Positions 1-8,708 of a stretch of 10,167 nucleotides of DNA are shown piece by piece; position 1 is the stretch's first letter, and every line of letters begins with the position of its first letter. The notes below the pieces were generated by a model, which saw only the letters and a program-made list of their open reading frames with translations, had not been told where the DNA came from and made no database searches. The stretch lies in NCBI GenBank assembly GCA_035632095.1, contig DASQHM010000105.1, positions 1-10,167 on the forward strand, read 5' to 3'. The DNA is from DASQHM01 sp035632095 (GTDB lineage: Bacteria > Pseudomonadota > Alphaproteobacteria > Ferrovibrionales > Ferrovibrionaceae). The translations under genes were made by a program, and so were the position numbers.

Positions 1-875
<875 letters not shown>

Positions 876-899
876 GCGCCGCAAAATCGGGAGCGCACG

Positions 900-2306
<1,407 letters not shown>

Positions 2307-2315
2307 GGATCGGCG

Positions 2316-2350
2316 CTCACCCCCTCATGCTTCGACAGGCTCAGGGTGAG
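2316..2350. repeat. Short palindromic (REP-like) element downstream of lpdA
   Basis: Arms CTCACCC (2316-2322) and GGGTGAG (2344-2350) form a perfect 7-bp inverted repeat around a 21-base centre containing CTTCGACAGGCTCA. From memory, TTCGACAGGCTCAGG-type sequences recur as dispersed intergenic palindromes in many proteobacterial genomes, so a REP-like repeat is the leading reading. It could also help end transcription of the odhB-lpdA unit, but no T-run follows. A copy number within this genome cannot be obtained from the window; no second copy is visible in these 10 kb. Confidence 0.5.
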
Positions 2351-2353
2351 GTC

Positions 2354-2369
2354 TCTTGCCCGCGCAAGA
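2354..2369 (+). terminator. Small hairpin after lpdA, possible terminator without a T-tract
   Basis: TCTTGC (2354-2359) pairs perfectly with GCAAGA (2364-2369) around the loop CCGC. It lies only three bases after the larger inverted repeat and 48 bp past the lpdA stop. The bases that follow (CGAAACAAGC) contain no U-tract, so this is not a canonical intrinsic terminator. The position between an operon's last gene and an unrelated TPR gene is the only support for a termination role. Confidence 0.25.
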
Positions 2370-2410
2370 CGAAACAAGCATTCGCCGCTAGTCTGGTGCG
2401 CCGAAATCAC

Positions 2411-2416
2411 GGGGGC
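2411..2416 (+). promoter_or_regulatory. Ribosome binding site fixing the start of the TPR lipoprotein gene
   Basis: The purine-rich GGGGGC lies three to eight bases before the ATG at 2420. This ATG is the one that gives an immediate lipoprotein signal peptide. The same frame stays open far upstream, through the out-of-frame region of lpdA, so the ribosome site and signal peptide together decide the start. Confidence 0.5.
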
Positions 2417-2419
2417 ATA

Positions 2420-4303
2420 ATGACGGCTCGCGCATCCTGGAATGTGGCGCTCGGTTTGGCGCCGCCGCTGATGCTTGTCATGTCCCTGGTTGCCTGCACA
2501 CAGCAGAGCCTCCCTCTCCAACCGCAGCATGTGACGTGGTGCGAGAGCATGGCCGGCATCACCGAGGATATGAGAATCGAAGGCTGTACTGCCGTGATCC
2601 GGGCGAACACGTTTCCGCCGGACAAAATGGCGATTGCGTATTTCAATCGCGGCTACGCATACAACGCGAAACGCCAATACGACCTCGCCATTGCCGATTA
2701 CGATCAATCCCTTCGCCTGAAGCCAGACTTTGCGGCGGTCTATGCAAACCGGGGCATCTCGTACGCCTCCAAGGGGCAGTTGGATCGCGCCATTGCCGAC
2801 TACGATCGACTGATCGAGTTGCAGCCGAACTTTGCCCTTGCCTATTACGACCGCGGCAATGCCTATCGTGGCAAGAAACAGTTTGATCGCGCCATCGAAG
2901 ACTTCGATCGTGCCATACGCATAAACCCGGCGTTTTCCCAGGCCTACGGCAATCGCGGGGCGACTTATGCCGACAAGGGCCAGGCCGACCGCGCCCTGGC
3001 CGATTACAACGAGTCGCTGCGCTTGCAGCCGACTGCAACGATTTATCACAATCGCGGGCAGCTCTATAACTCCGGCGGTCAATATAGGCGCGCGATTGAG
3101 GATTTCGACGCCGCTATTCGCTTGGACTCGCAGGATGCGAGCGCATACAACAACCGCGGCATTTCCTATTTTGCGCTCGGCGACTTCGATCGCGCAATCG
3201 CCGATTATGACCAAGCGATCACTCTCGATCCGGAAATGGCCGGTGCCTACAACAATCGCTGTGGCGTCTATTACAGGAAGGCGCAATACCAGAAGGCCAT
3301 TGCCGACTGCGGAATGGCGATTCGGCTCAATCCAGGCCACGTGGGGGCTTTCGAAAATCGCGGTGACGCCTATCGCGCCGAGGGAATGTATGACCGCGCG
3401 ATTTCGGACTACGGTGAAGCGATCAGACTTGCCCCCAATGCGGCTGAACTGCTCAACAAGCGCGGCAATGTCTATATCGCGCAGCTTCAGATCGACAATG
3501 CGATCGCCGACTACAGCAGGGCCCTTGGTCTGAAGCCGGATTATGCTTCGGCGTTGAGCAATCGTGGCGGCGCCTATGCCCTGCTGGGTCAAAAGGATCG
3601 GGCGCTGGCGGACCTCGACGCCGCCATTCGCCTGAAGCCCGACTACGCCGAGGCGTATAGCAATCGCGCCAATCTCCACATGTCGGTCGGCGACTATAAT
3701 CGGGCGATTGCGGATTTCGATCAGGCCATTCGCTTCAAGTCCGATTACGCCATTGCGTATTATGGGCGCGGCGCCTCGCTTAGCAATGTTGGCCAATATA
3801 GCCGCGCACTCGCCGATTACGACCAAGCCGTCAAACTTAGACGCGACTATACGGACGCCATCAACGGCCGCGGCTGGGTCAACTTTTCGCTCGGCCACTA
3901 TTCGGCAGCGGTCGAGGATTTCTCGCAGAGCATGAAACTCAAACCCGATGATGCCTACGGCACGTTGTTGCTGTACTTGGCGCTCGGTCGATCGGGCGAC
4001 GAAGCCAAGAGTCGCACCGTCGATTTCACGAAGTTCGACAGGGCGAAATGGCCCGGGCCCATATTGGCGCTATATGCCGGCCAATACTCGCTCGAGCAGG
4101 CGCGTCAGGCCGCGCCGCCCGCCAGCGCGCGCATGGAACAGCGCCAACTCTGCGACTTGGCATTCTATGGCGGCGAGCTGGAGCTGCTCCGGAACAACGC
4201 GCCGGCTGCCAAGCCCTTATTGCAACGAGCAGTGGACATTTGCTTCGAGGCGGCGATCGAGCGCGCAGTTGCGGCATCCGATTTGAAACGTTTGACGCCC
4301 TGA
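2420..4303 (+). CDS. Lipoprotein with 13 tetratricopeptide repeats
   Basis: This is a 627-residue protein with an N-terminal hydrophobic segment and a lipobox SLVAC (Cys26), so it is predicted to be a lipid-anchored periplasm-facing protein. A short lead (residues 27-70, with Cys41 and Cys56) precedes 13 consecutive TPR units at residues 71-511. Most units carry an NRG-type turn and a repeat core like RAIADYDQAI.LKP. A C-terminal helical region of about 115 residues follows (WPGPILALYAGQ, then LCDLAFYGGELELL, ending SDLKRL). TPR arrays bind other proteins; NlpI-like TPR lipoproteins act as adaptors for envelope enzymes, which is an analogy and not a demonstrated role. No partner is evident next door. 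The gene is flanked by a 113-bp gap upstream and 49 bp downstream. It appears less GC-rich at third positions than its neighbours (more TAT, AAT and ATT codons), which could reflect separate acquisition. Confidence 0.88.
   Translation: MTARASWNVALGLAPPLMLVMSLVACTQQSLPLQPQHVTWCESMAGITEDMRIEGCTAVIRANTFPPDKMAIAYFNRGYAYNAKRQYDLAIADYDQSLRLKPDFAAVYANRGISYASKGQLDRAIADYDRLIELQPNFALAYYDRGNAYRGKKQFDRAIEDFDRAIRINPAFSQAYGNRGATYADKGQADRALADYNESLRLQPTATIYHNRGQLYNSGGQYRRAIEDFDAAIRLDSQDASAYNNRGISYFALGDFDRAIADYDQAITLDPEMAGAYNNRCGVYYRKAQYQKAIADCGMAIRLNPGHVGAFENRGDAYRAEGMYDRAISDYGEAIRLAPNAAELLNKRGNVYIAQLQIDNAIADYSRALGLKPDYASALSNRGGAYALLGQKDRALADLDAAIRLKPDYAEAYSNRANLHMSVGDYNRAIADFDQAIRFKSDYAIAYYGRGASLSNVGQYSRALADYDQAVKLRRDYTDAINGRGWVNFSLGHYSAAVEDFSQSMKLKPDDAYGTLLLYLALGRSGDEAKSRTVDFTKFDRAKWPGPILALYAGQYSLEQARQAAPPASARMEQRQLCDLAFYGGELELLRNNAPAAKPLLQRAVDICFEAAIERAVAASDLKRLTP
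2630..3952 (+). repeat. Tandem TPR-coding repeats, 13 units of about 102 bp
   Basis: Each unit encodes 33-35 residues starting at a motif like A.AYNNRG and ending near LKPDY. The 13 units begin with AIAYFNRG, AAVYANRG, ALAYYDRG, SQAYGNRG, ATIYHNRG, ASAYNNRG, AGAYNNRC, VGAFENRG, AAELLNKRG, ASALSNRG, AEAYSNRA, AIAYYGRG and TDAINGRG. The units have diverged at the DNA level, so this is an old protein repeat and not a recent slippage expansion. Units 7 and 11 lose the turn glycine (NRC, NRA). Confidence 0.9.
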
Positions 4304-4336
4304 ACCCGTCGATCCATACGGTCACGGTTCCGCCAT

Positions 4337-4352
4337 CTGCTACGCTTGGCGC
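4337..4352 (+). promoter_or_regulatory. Putative leaderless promoter of first MFS gene (extended -10)
   Basis: TGCTACGCT (4338-4346) fits an extended -10 (TGnTAnnnT), with its hexamer TACGCT at 4341-4346. The ATG begins six bases after the hexamer, where a transcription start is expected. No Shine-Dalgarno sequence precedes the ATG, consistent with a leaderless mRNA. No clear -35 is seen. A matching arrangement sits before the paralogous gene at 5572. Confidence 0.4.
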
Positions 4353-5558
4353 ATGCGCGGGGGATTGCTGATCGTCACGATGAGCGTGTGTCTGGTGGCC
4401 GCCTTGTTGCCGATTGCCACCTTTCCGGCCCTTGTGCCCGTGTTCAGCGCCGAATGGGGTTTGAGCAACGCGCAGGCCGGCTGGATCAGCGGCGTCTATT
4501 ACCTCGGCTACATGCTGGCGGTCCCGTTCCTGATGAGCGCGACCGACCGCGTGGATGCGCGGCTGATATTTTTCGCCGGCGCCACGCTCTCCGCCGCGGC
4601 GAGCTTCGCCTACGCGGAGTTGGTCGGCGGTTTCTGGTCGGCCTTCATATGGCGCGCCCTGGCCGGCGTTGCCCTCGCCGGCGTCTATATGCCGGGCCTG
4701 CGCGCGCTCACCGACCGGATCACCCATGCCGAGGCTTCGCGCGGCGTCGCCGCTTATGTGGGCGGTTTCTCTTTCGGCAGCGGCATTTCGTTTCTGGTGG
4801 CCGGGTGGGCCATGGAGGCTTACGGCTGGCGCGGCGCGTTTGTCGCGGCGGCACTCGGGCCCCTCGCGGCGCTATTGGTTTCGCTGCCGGTCCTGCGGTC
4901 GAAGCCGCCATCGGCCCTGCGGCGCGAGGGCATTCTCGTGAGCTTCCGCCGCGTGCTCGGCAATCGCACCGTGCTCGGCTACATCCTCGCGTACGGCACC
5001 CACAATTTCGAGGCGCTGGCGTTGCGCGGATGGGTGGTAAGCCTGCTGGTGTTCTCCGTCGCGAAAAACGGGGCCGAAGCCTCGTGGAGCCCGACCGTGA
5101 TCGCGACGGTGCTGACCATCCTCGGCCTGCCGGGCACGTTGATCGGCAACGAGCTCGCGATTCGCTTGGGCCGCAAGCGCGCCATCCGTTTCATCATGCT
5201 GGAATCGGCGGCCGTGGCGGCCTTGGTCGGCCTTTGCGCCAACGGGCCCTACGGTCTCCTGGTGGCGCTGGTGCTGCTGCACGGATTGAGCGTGCCGGCC
5301 GATGCGGGTGCGATCGTCGCCGGCGCCGTGCAGGCGTCCGCGCCGGAGGTGCAGGGCGCCACCATGGCGTTGCAGGCCAGCACCGGGTTCGGCGCGTCAT
5401 TCCTCGGGCCGCTCGTAGTCGGAATCGTGCTCGATTTGACCGGCGGCGCTATGAGCGGGCCCGCGTGGACGGCCGCCTTCCTCGTCACCGCCGCCGTCGC
5501 GGCGCTCGGACCCCTCACACTGCGGTTCGGCGGACCTGGCGACGGCGAGCGGGACTGA
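4353..5558 (+). CDS. Major facilitator superfamily transporter (copy 1 of tandem pair)
   Basis: This 401-residue inner-membrane protein has the length and hydrophobic periodicity of a 12-helix MFS secondary transporter. The N-half motif A region between helices 2 and 3 is MSATDRVDAR (Asp65, Arg66), a degenerate form lacking the usual leading Gly. The C-half equivalent is GNELAIRLGRKRA between helices 8 and 9. The PEVQGATMA...GFGASFLGP block near helices 10-11 is shared with the next gene. Substrate and direction are not evident; drug or metabolite efflux is only a generic possibility. The start at 4353 aligns exactly with the start of the paralogue (both begin MRGGLL) and has no ribosome site. 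The stop lies 13 bp before the next ATG. Confidence 0.9.
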   Translation: MRGGLLIVTMSVCLVAALLPIATFPALVPVFSAEWGLSNAQAGWISGVYYLGYMLAVPFLMSATDRVDARLIFFAGATLSAAASFAYAELVGGFWSAFIWRALAGVALAGVYMPGLRALTDRITHAEASRGVAAYVGGFSFGSGISFLVAGWAMEAYGWRGAFVAAALGPLAALLVSLPVLRSKPPSALRREGILVSFRRVLGNRTVLGYILAYGTHNFEALALRGWVVSLLVFSVAKNGAEASWSPTVIATVLTILGLPGTLIGNELAIRLGRKRAIRFIMLESAAVAALVGLCANGPYGLLVALVLLHGLSVPADAGAIVAGAVQASAPEVQGATMALQASTGFGASFLGPLVVGIVLDLTGGAMSGPAWTAAFLVTAAVAALGPLTLRFGGPGDGERD

Positions 5559-5571
5559 TAGACTCGCGGCC
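5555..5571 (+). promoter_or_regulatory. Putative leaderless promoter of second MFS gene, overlapping the stop of the first
   Basis: TGATAGACT (5556-5564) again matches an extended -10, with hexamer TAGACT at 5559-5564 and the ATG seven bases later. The TGA within the motif is the stop codon of the upstream gene. A weak -35 candidate, CTGGCG (5536-5541), is spaced 17 bp upstream. No Shine-Dalgarno sequence is present. The shared pattern CTGnTAnnCT before both genes suggests the core promoter was copied with the gene. Confidence 0.4.
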
Positions 5572-6774
5572 ATGCGGGGCGGTTTGCTGGTTTTGACGTT
5601 GTGTCTGGCGGAGGTGGGCGGGCTTATGCCGTTGTCCGCGTTTCCCGGACTGGTGCCGACCTTCGCCGCCGAATGGCACCTCAGCAACACCGAAGCCGGC
5701 TGGATCAGCGGCGTCTACTATCTCGGCTACATGCTCGTGGTGCCGTTCCTGATGAGCGCCACGGATCGCGTCGACGCCAAGCGCGTGTTCCTGGCCGGCG
5801 CCGCGATCTCGGCCGCGACGGCGTTCGGCTTTGCCTGGTCGGCGGACGGCTTCTGGTCCGCTTTCGTTTGGCGCGCGCTGGCCGGCGTCGGACTCGCCGG
5901 AACGTACATGCCGGGCCTGAAGGCGCTCACGGATCGCAACGCCACGGTCAATCAATCACGCGGCGTCGTGCTTTACACCGGCAGCTATTCGGTCGGCGTC
6001 GGCGTGTCGTTTCTCGTGGCGGGATCGGTCGCCGACGCGCTCGGCTGGCGTGCGGCCTTTGTCGCCGTCGGCATCGGACCGTTGCTGGCGGGCGCGCTGG
6101 TGTTGCTGGCCTTGACGCCCAAGCCGCCGGCCAGCCGCCGAAACATGCGCGAGCTCTTGGACTTCCGCCCCGTGTTCCGCAATCGCGCGGCGCTCGGCTA
6201 CATCTTCGCCTATGGCGCCCATTGCTACGAGCTGATGGCGATGCGCGCCTGGATCGTGGCCTTCGCCGGCTATGCGGTGGCGCGATCCGCTGATGTTTCG
6301 TCCCTGGTCACGCCGACCGGCATCGCCACGGCCGTCACCTTGATCGGCATGCCGGCCAGCATCATCGGCAACGAAGGTTCGATCCGCTTCGGCCGGCGCC
6401 GGACCGTGCTGACGGTGATGATCGTCTCCATCGGCGTGGCGCTCGCGGTCGGCGCCGCCGCGGCCGCGCCGCTGTGGCTCGTGGTGGCGCTGATCGCCCT
6501 GCATGCCGTGACCATCGCGGGCGATTCCGGATCCATCACCGCCGGCACCGTCGGCGCCGCCACGCCCGAGGCGCAGGGCGCCACCATGGCGGTGCATTCC
6601 ACGATCGGCTTCGGCACGTCGTTTCTAGGGCCGCTCGTCATCGGCGTGGCGCTCGATCACGCCGGCGGCAGCGCCAGCGCCAGCGGCTGGCTTGCCGCCT
6701 ACGCCGTCATGGCGCTCGGCACCATGCTGGGCCCGTTGGCGCTCTGGCTCTGCCGCGAGCGCCGCGCCGCCTGA
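5572..6774 (+). CDS. Major facilitator superfamily transporter (copy 2 of tandem pair)
   Basis: This 400-residue protein is predicted to be a 12-helix inner-membrane MFS transporter. It is a clear paralogue of the preceding gene: the first 80 residues align without gaps with 54 identities, including AEW.LSN, AGWISGVYYLGYML and VPFLMSATDRVDA. The motif A-like loops are SATDRVDAK (N-half) and GNEGSIRFGRRRT (C-half). The late block PEAQGATMA...GFGTSFLGP is also kept. The middle loop after helix 6 differs (KPPASRRNMRELLDF versus KPPSALRREGILVSF), so specificity or partners may have diverged. Substrate unknown. It sits 13 bp after copy 1; co-transcription is likely, with an extra leaderless start possible. 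There is a 76-bp gap to the EamA gene, in which I see no terminator or promoter of note. Confidence 0.9.
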   Translation: MRGGLLVLTLCLAEVGGLMPLSAFPGLVPTFAAEWHLSNTEAGWISGVYYLGYMLVVPFLMSATDRVDAKRVFLAGAAISAATAFGFAWSADGFWSAFVWRALAGVGLAGTYMPGLKALTDRNATVNQSRGVVLYTGSYSVGVGVSFLVAGSVADALGWRAAFVAVGIGPLLAGALVLLALTPKPPASRRNMRELLDFRPVFRNRAALGYIFAYGAHCYELMAMRAWIVAFAGYAVARSADVSSLVTPTGIATAVTLIGMPASIIGNEGSIRFGRRRTVLTVMIVSIGVALAVGAAAAAPLWLVVALIALHAVTIAGDSGSITAGTVGAATPEAQGATMAVHSTIGFGTSFLGPLVIGVALDHAGGSASASGWLAAYAVMALGTMLGPLALWLCRERRAA

Positions 6775-6838
6775 CATTTCGCCGCAAGAAGCGGGAAGCA
6801 AACATCGAGCCGTCGCCCCATGCTCCGCGCTGCGTTGC

Positions 6839-6844
6839 AGGGAG
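6839..6844 (+). promoter_or_regulatory. Ribosome binding site fixing the start of the EamA gene
   Basis: AGGGAG lies six bases before the ATG at 6851. It decides between this start, an in-frame ATG at 6863 (too far at 18 bases), and an upstream in-frame extension to 6692 that would run inside the preceding MFS gene and adds non-membrane sequence. Confidence 0.7.
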
Positions 6845-6850
6845 ACGCCG

Positions 6851-7795
6851 ATGCGCAGCACCATGAACCGGACCGAATGGGCGCTGCTCCTCGCGCTGGC
6901 GCTGCTGTGGAGCGCCGTGTTCCTGTTCGCCAAGGTGGCGCTCGGCGAGATCAGGCCGTTCACATTGGTGCTCGCCCGCCTTGGCCTCGGCGCCGTGGCG
7001 CTGCACGTCATGGTGCGGCTTGGCGGCCGCGCCATGCCGTGGTCGCCGCGTCTCTGGGCGTCCTTCTTCGCCATGGGTGCGCTGAACAATCTGGTGCCGT
7101 TCTGCCTGATCGCCTGGGGCCAGACGCAGATCGCGAGCGGACTGGCAGCCATTCTCAACGCCACCACGCCGCTGTTCACGGTCATCCTGGCGCAAGTGCT
7201 GACCCGCGACGAACGGGCGACGGCGAACAAGATCGCCGGCGTGCTGGTCGGCATTGCCGGCGTTGCGGTGATGATCGGGCCCGGCGTTCTGCGGGGGCTA
7301 AGCGCCAATCTCGCGGCGGAGTTGGCGATCATCGGCGCCGCGATCTCCTATGCCTGCGCCGGAATCTATGGCCGCCGGTTTCGCGACCTGCCGCCGCTGG
7401 CTACGGCCACCGGACAAGTGACGGCAGGCGCCGTCATGATCCTGCCGTTGGCTTTGCTCTTCGACCGGCCGTGGGAATTGGCGCTGCCGAGCCTGAACGT
7501 CTGGGCGGCCGTGATCGCCTCGGCGATCTTCTGCACGGCGCTCGGCTACGCGGTCTACTTTCGCCTGCTCGCCACCGCCGGCGCCACCAATCTGCTTCTG
7601 GTGACCCTGCTGATGCCGGTCGGCGCCGTGTTGCTCGGCATGGTCGTGCTCGGCGAGCAGATTGCGGCGCGCGATTTCGCCGGCATGTCGCTAATCGCGC
7701 TCGGTCTCGCCGCTATCGACGGGCGCGCGCTCCATCTGCTGTCTTGGTTCCGGCCTCTGCCTTCGCGCGCGGATGCGCCTGCTCGTAAACGCTGA
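6851..7795 (+). CDS. DMT-superfamily (EamA domain) transporter
   Basis: This 314-residue protein is predicted to have ten transmembrane helices in two EamA repeats, at about residues 9-140 and 155-290. Typical family marks are LLWSAVFLFAKVAL in helix 1, NNLVPFCLIAWGQ then ATTPLFTVILA in the first repeat, and LLVTLLMPVGAVLLG then VVLGEQI at the end of the second. Members export or import small metabolites such as amino acids; the substrate here cannot be read from sequence. The start is set by AGGGAG six bases upstream. After the last helix, a basic tail of about 23 residues (292-314, ending PARKR) is coded by DNA that overlaps the 3' end of xerC on the other strand by 83 bp. It may be co-transcribed with the two MFS genes, as the gap is 76 bp. 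Confidence 0.9.
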   Translation: MRSTMNRTEWALLLALALLWSAVFLFAKVALGEIRPFTLVLARLGLGAVALHVMVRLGGRAMPWSPRLWASFFAMGALNNLVPFCLIAWGQTQIASGLAAILNATTPLFTVILAQVLTRDERATANKIAGVLVGIAGVAVMIGPGVLRGLSANLAAELAIIGAAISYACAGIYGRRFRDLPPLATATGQVTAGAVMILPLALLFDRPWELALPSLNVWAAVIASAIFCTALGYAVYFRLLATAGATNLLLVTLLMPVGAVLLGMVVLGEQIAARDFAGMSLIALGLAAIDGRALHLLSWFRPLPSRADAPARKR

Positions 7796-8708
7796 GCAAG
7801 CGTGCGGCATCCACTTCGGTATAGCGCTGCGTCGTCGAGAGCGACGCATGGCCGAGCAGTTCCTGGATGGCGCGCAAGTCGCCGCCGGCGGCCAAGAGAT
7901 GCGTCGCGAAACTGTGACGCAGCGCGTGCGGCGTCGCTGTCTCGGGCAAGTTCAATGCGGCGCGCAACGCGCGCATGCGCTTTTGCACGATGGCGGGATC
8001 GAGGCGTTTGCCTTTGGCGCCGACGAAAAGCGGATCGCGCGCGCCGATCGGAAAAGGGCACGCCGAGCGATAAGCTGCGATGGCCTCGCGCACCGCAGGC
8101 AATACCGGGACCACCCGTTCCTTGCGGCCCTTGCCGACGATCCGCATGGCATCGCCGCTCGGCGCGTCGCCGCCGTTCAGGCCAAGGGCTTCGCCGATGC
8201 GCAGGCCCGAGCCATAGAGGAGCAAAAGCACGGCGGTGTCCCGGAGCGCGATCCAAGGCTCGCCGTCCGCTTCGCCCGCCGCATCGATTGTGTCGAGTGC
8301 CGCGGCTGCGGTCAGAGGCTTCGGCACGGCGCGCGGCAGTTTCGGCGAGCGCACCGCATGCACCGCGGCGTTGGAGACGTGGCCCTGCCGTTCCAGCCAG
8401 CGGAAGCAGCTTCGTATTGCCGAGAGCGCGCGCGCCGTTGACGCGGCGGCAAGGCCGGCGCCATGGCGCCGCGCCAGGAAGCTGCGGAAATCGGCGGCTT
8501 TCAGGCCGCCAAGCGCAGCGAAGTCCGGCGGATCGCCCAGATGATCGGTCAGAAACGCGCAGAAGGCGGCAATGTCCCGGCCGTAGGACTCGACCGTATG
8601 GGCAGAGGCGCGCCGCTCGGCCGCAAGCCACGCAAGCCAATCGGAAAGCGCCGCAGCCAGTTCCGGCGCGGCAACGATGGGCGTCAACCCGGAGGCAGGT
8701 CGAGCCAT
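7713..8708 (-). CDS. xerC: Tyrosine recombinase XerC
   Basis: This site-specific recombinase, with XerD, resolves chromosome dimers at dif. From the ATG at 8708 it is 331 residues. The N-terminal SAM-like core-binding domain spans about 17-110 (SAHTVESYGRDIAAF) and the catalytic domain about 130-312. All catalytic residues are seen: Arg170 (GSGLRIGE), Lys193 (GKGRKER), His261 and Arg264 (HALRHSFATHLL), His287 (LLGHASLSTTQ) and nucleophile Tyr296 (RYTEV). Their spacing matches E. coli XerC. Chromosomal XerC is favoured over a phage integrase because of the neighbours: DUF484 directly upstream, as yigA precedes xerC in E. coli. The start is uncertain: a TTG at 8720 and a TTG overlapping the DUF484 stop (8687) are also in frame, and none has a strong ribosome site. 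The tail after AHPRAK is about 16 residues longer than usual and overlaps the EamA gene. Confidence 0.93.
   Translation of the reverse strand: MARPASGLTPIVAAPELAAALSDWLAWLAAERRASAHTVESYGRDIAAFCAFLTDHLGDPPDFAALGGLKAADFRSFLARRHGAGLAAASTARALSAIRSCFRWLERQGHVSNAAVHAVRSPKLPRAVPKPLTAAAALDTIDAAGEADGEPWIALRDTAVLLLLYGSGLRIGEALGLNGGDAPSGDAMRIVGKGRKERVVPVLPAVREAIAAYRSACPFPIGARDPLFVGAKGKRLDPAIVQKRMRALRAALNLPETATPHALRHSFATHLLAAGGDLRAIQELLGHASLSTTQRYTEVDAARLLSVYEQAHPRAKAEAGTKTADGARARR

Noticed and set aside
2356..2394. Sigma-70 promoter for the TPR gene (TTGCCC with TAGTCT downstream)
   Set aside because: The spacing is about 27 bp, far from 17, and TTGCCC is part of the small hairpin.
6692..6850. Longer start for the EamA transporter inside the second MFS gene
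   Set aside because: The added 53 residues are not membrane-like and the AGGGAG site six bases before 6851 fits the shorter form.
7713..8708. A phage or integron integrase marking a mobile element
   Set aside because: DUF484 next door, XerC-like spacing of the catalytic residues, the AHPRAK ending and the absence of att-like repeats, a tRNA or phage genes all point to the chromosomal XerC.
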